A DNA stretch of 31,354 nt, taken from positions 1 to 31,354 of the forward strand of contig JBKHXN010000022.1 in assembly GCA_046565985.1 (NCBI GenBank), read 5' to 3'. Position 1 is the first letter of the stretch, and each line of letters opens with the position of its first letter. The stretch is from Polycyclovorans sp046565985. Lineage in GTDB: Bacteria > Pseudomonadota > Gammaproteobacteria > Nevskiales > Nevskiaceae. The notes beneath the pieces were generated by a model. It was given only the letters and a program-made list of their open reading frames with translations. It was not told the origin of the DNA and did not search any database. Shown here piece by piece: positions 30,511 to 31,354 of this stretch. A program made the translations under genes and the position numbers.

Positions 30511-31354
30511 TCACGGTTGCCGTGCCGGTGCCCGTGTACCGGACGTTCGATTACCGACTGGACGGCCTGCCGGCGCCGCCGGTGGGGGCCCGGGTGCGGG
30601 TTCCCTTCGGCCGCCGCCGCCAGATCGGTGTGGTGGTGGGCCCGGCGCGGCGTGAAACGGCCCCGGAGGCAGATTACAAGTCACTGGACGCGGTGCTGGA
30701 TACCCGCCCGCTGTTGCCCGCCGAACTGCTGCAGCTGCTGCGCTGGACCGCCGACTACTACCAGTACCCGCTGGGCGAGACCCTGGCGCTGGCCCTGCCC
30801 GGCGGGCTGCGCCACGGGCGTGCGCCGCGGGCCACCCAGGCCCGCTGCTGGGTACTCACCGCCGCGGGCGAGAGCGCCCGGGCCACGCTGCCGGCGCGGC
30901 TCACGGCGCAGCGGCGCGTGCTGGACGCCCTGGCTGCCGGCGCGCAGCCACCGCGCTCGCCCGCCCTGCAGCGGGTGGCGGCGCAGGGCTGGGCGCGCGA
31001 GACCGACGTCCATGCGGTGCCCTATACCGCCACCGCCGCGCCCGTCCTCACCGCCGAGCAGGAAGCCGCCCTGACCGCTCTGCGGGCGGGCGATGGCTAC
31101 CGCGCCAGCCTGCTGCAGGGCGTCACCGGCAGCGGCAAGACCGAGCTGTATCTGCAGCTCTGTGCCGACGCACTGGCGCGCGGCGAACAGGCGCTGATCC
31201 TGGTGCCGGAGATCGGGCTCACGCCGCAGATCGTGCAGCGCTTTCAGGACCGTTTCGGCCCCACGGTGCTGTGCTTTCACTCCGGCCTGGGTGACGCGGC
31301 GCGCGAGCAGGCCTGGCTGCGGGCCCGCGCCGGCGAGGCGCGGGTGCTGATCGG
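30495..31354 (+). CDS. priA: Primosomal helicase PriA (5' part; 3' truncated by window edge)
   Basis: The frame from GTG 30495 is open to the window end (286 codons). It carries the N-terminal 3'-DNA-binding domain (ITVAVPVPVYRTFDYRL, GARVRVPFGRRRQIGVVVG, ALPGGLRHGRAPRATQARCW) and the start of the helicase domain: LLQGVTGSGKTELYLQLCADALARGEQALILVPEIGLTPQIVQRF with Walker A GVTGSGKT, then FHSGLGDAAREQAWLRARAGEARVLIG, just before the Walker B region outside the window. PriA restarts stalled replication forks. GTG is the first plausible start in this frame; no Shine-Dalgarno sits at the right spacing, since the strong one serves the leader ORF. Confidence 0.92.
   Translation, partial: MALDLITVAVPVPVYRTFDYRLDGLPAPPVGARVRVPFGRRRQIGVVVGPARRETAPEADYKSLDAVLDTRPLLPAELLQLLRWTADYYQYPLGETLALALPGGLRHGRAPRATQARCWVLTAAGESARATLPARLTAQRRVLDALAAGAQPPRSPALQRVAAQGWARETDVHAVPYTATAAPVLTAEQEAALTALRAGDGYRASLLQGVTGSGKTELYLQLCADALARGEQALILVPEIGLTPQIVQRFQDRFGPTVLCFHSGLGDAAREQAWLRARAGEARVLI

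Overview
The window is high-GC (roughly two thirds G+C), densely coded DNA that reads as a gammaproteobacterial chromosome. The argH, algZ/algR, hemC, ydfG and priA homologues, the queuosine-precursor transporter and a CCA-encoding tRNA all fit; a Chromatiales- or Nevskiales-like host is an inference. I see no phage, IS transposase, CRISPR array or rRNA.

Layout. (1) 1-2251: the end of an SRPBCC/AHSA1 protein, a DUF559 endonuclease-fold gene lying between two direct copies of a composite palindromic repeat, and a prpF-like isomerase. (2) 2596-4671: a secreted lipase-like hydrolase and a secreted partner, closed by a clear terminator. (3) 4754-6964: a CAU-anticodon tRNA (minus strand), then a three-gene HvfABC/bufferin-type RiPP operon. 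It comprises a secreted precursor with eight ExKCG repeats, a DUF692 multinuclear-iron enzyme and a DUF2063 partner, with a strong hairpin plus T-run between precursor and enzyme. (4) 6968-9773 (minus): algZ-algR-hemC, each overlapping the next. (5) 9979-18283 (plus): a tightly coupled seven-gene operon encoding a KAS III-like condensing enzyme, an acyl-CoA ligase, two paralogous outer-membrane barrels, a lipoprotein esterase/PHA-depolymerase-like protein, a PhaB-like reductase and an MFS transporter. It lies between algZ and argH, which are adjacent in pseudomonads. (6) 18348-20485: argH-ydfG. (7) 20605-23979: a very large lipoprotein fusing a parallel beta-helix to a diheme cytochrome c. Its start region holds three perfect 8-bp repeats, and the only ATG with a good ribosome binding site is out of frame unless one repeat is lost. 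(8) 24025-30164: a GH13 sucrose-phosphorylase-like enzyme, a queuosine precursor transporter, a small membrane protein, an enoyl-CoA hydratase/acyl-CoA dehydrogenase pair and an EamA transporter. (9) 30165-31354: a comparatively AT-rich control region with two DnaA-box matches, followed by the 5' part of priA.

How the genes work together. The hvf-like operon probably makes a copper-binding modified peptide in the periplasm. The seven-gene operon looks like a pathway that hydrolyses, imports, activates and reduces or condenses an acyl or hydroxyacyl compound; its substrate is unknown. The acyl-CoA dehydrogenase and crotonase pair would serve beta-oxidation-like steps. The points most worth checking are the precursor's repeat array and attenuator, the possible phase-variable beta-helix/cytochrome lipoprotein, and the operon inserted beside algZR.
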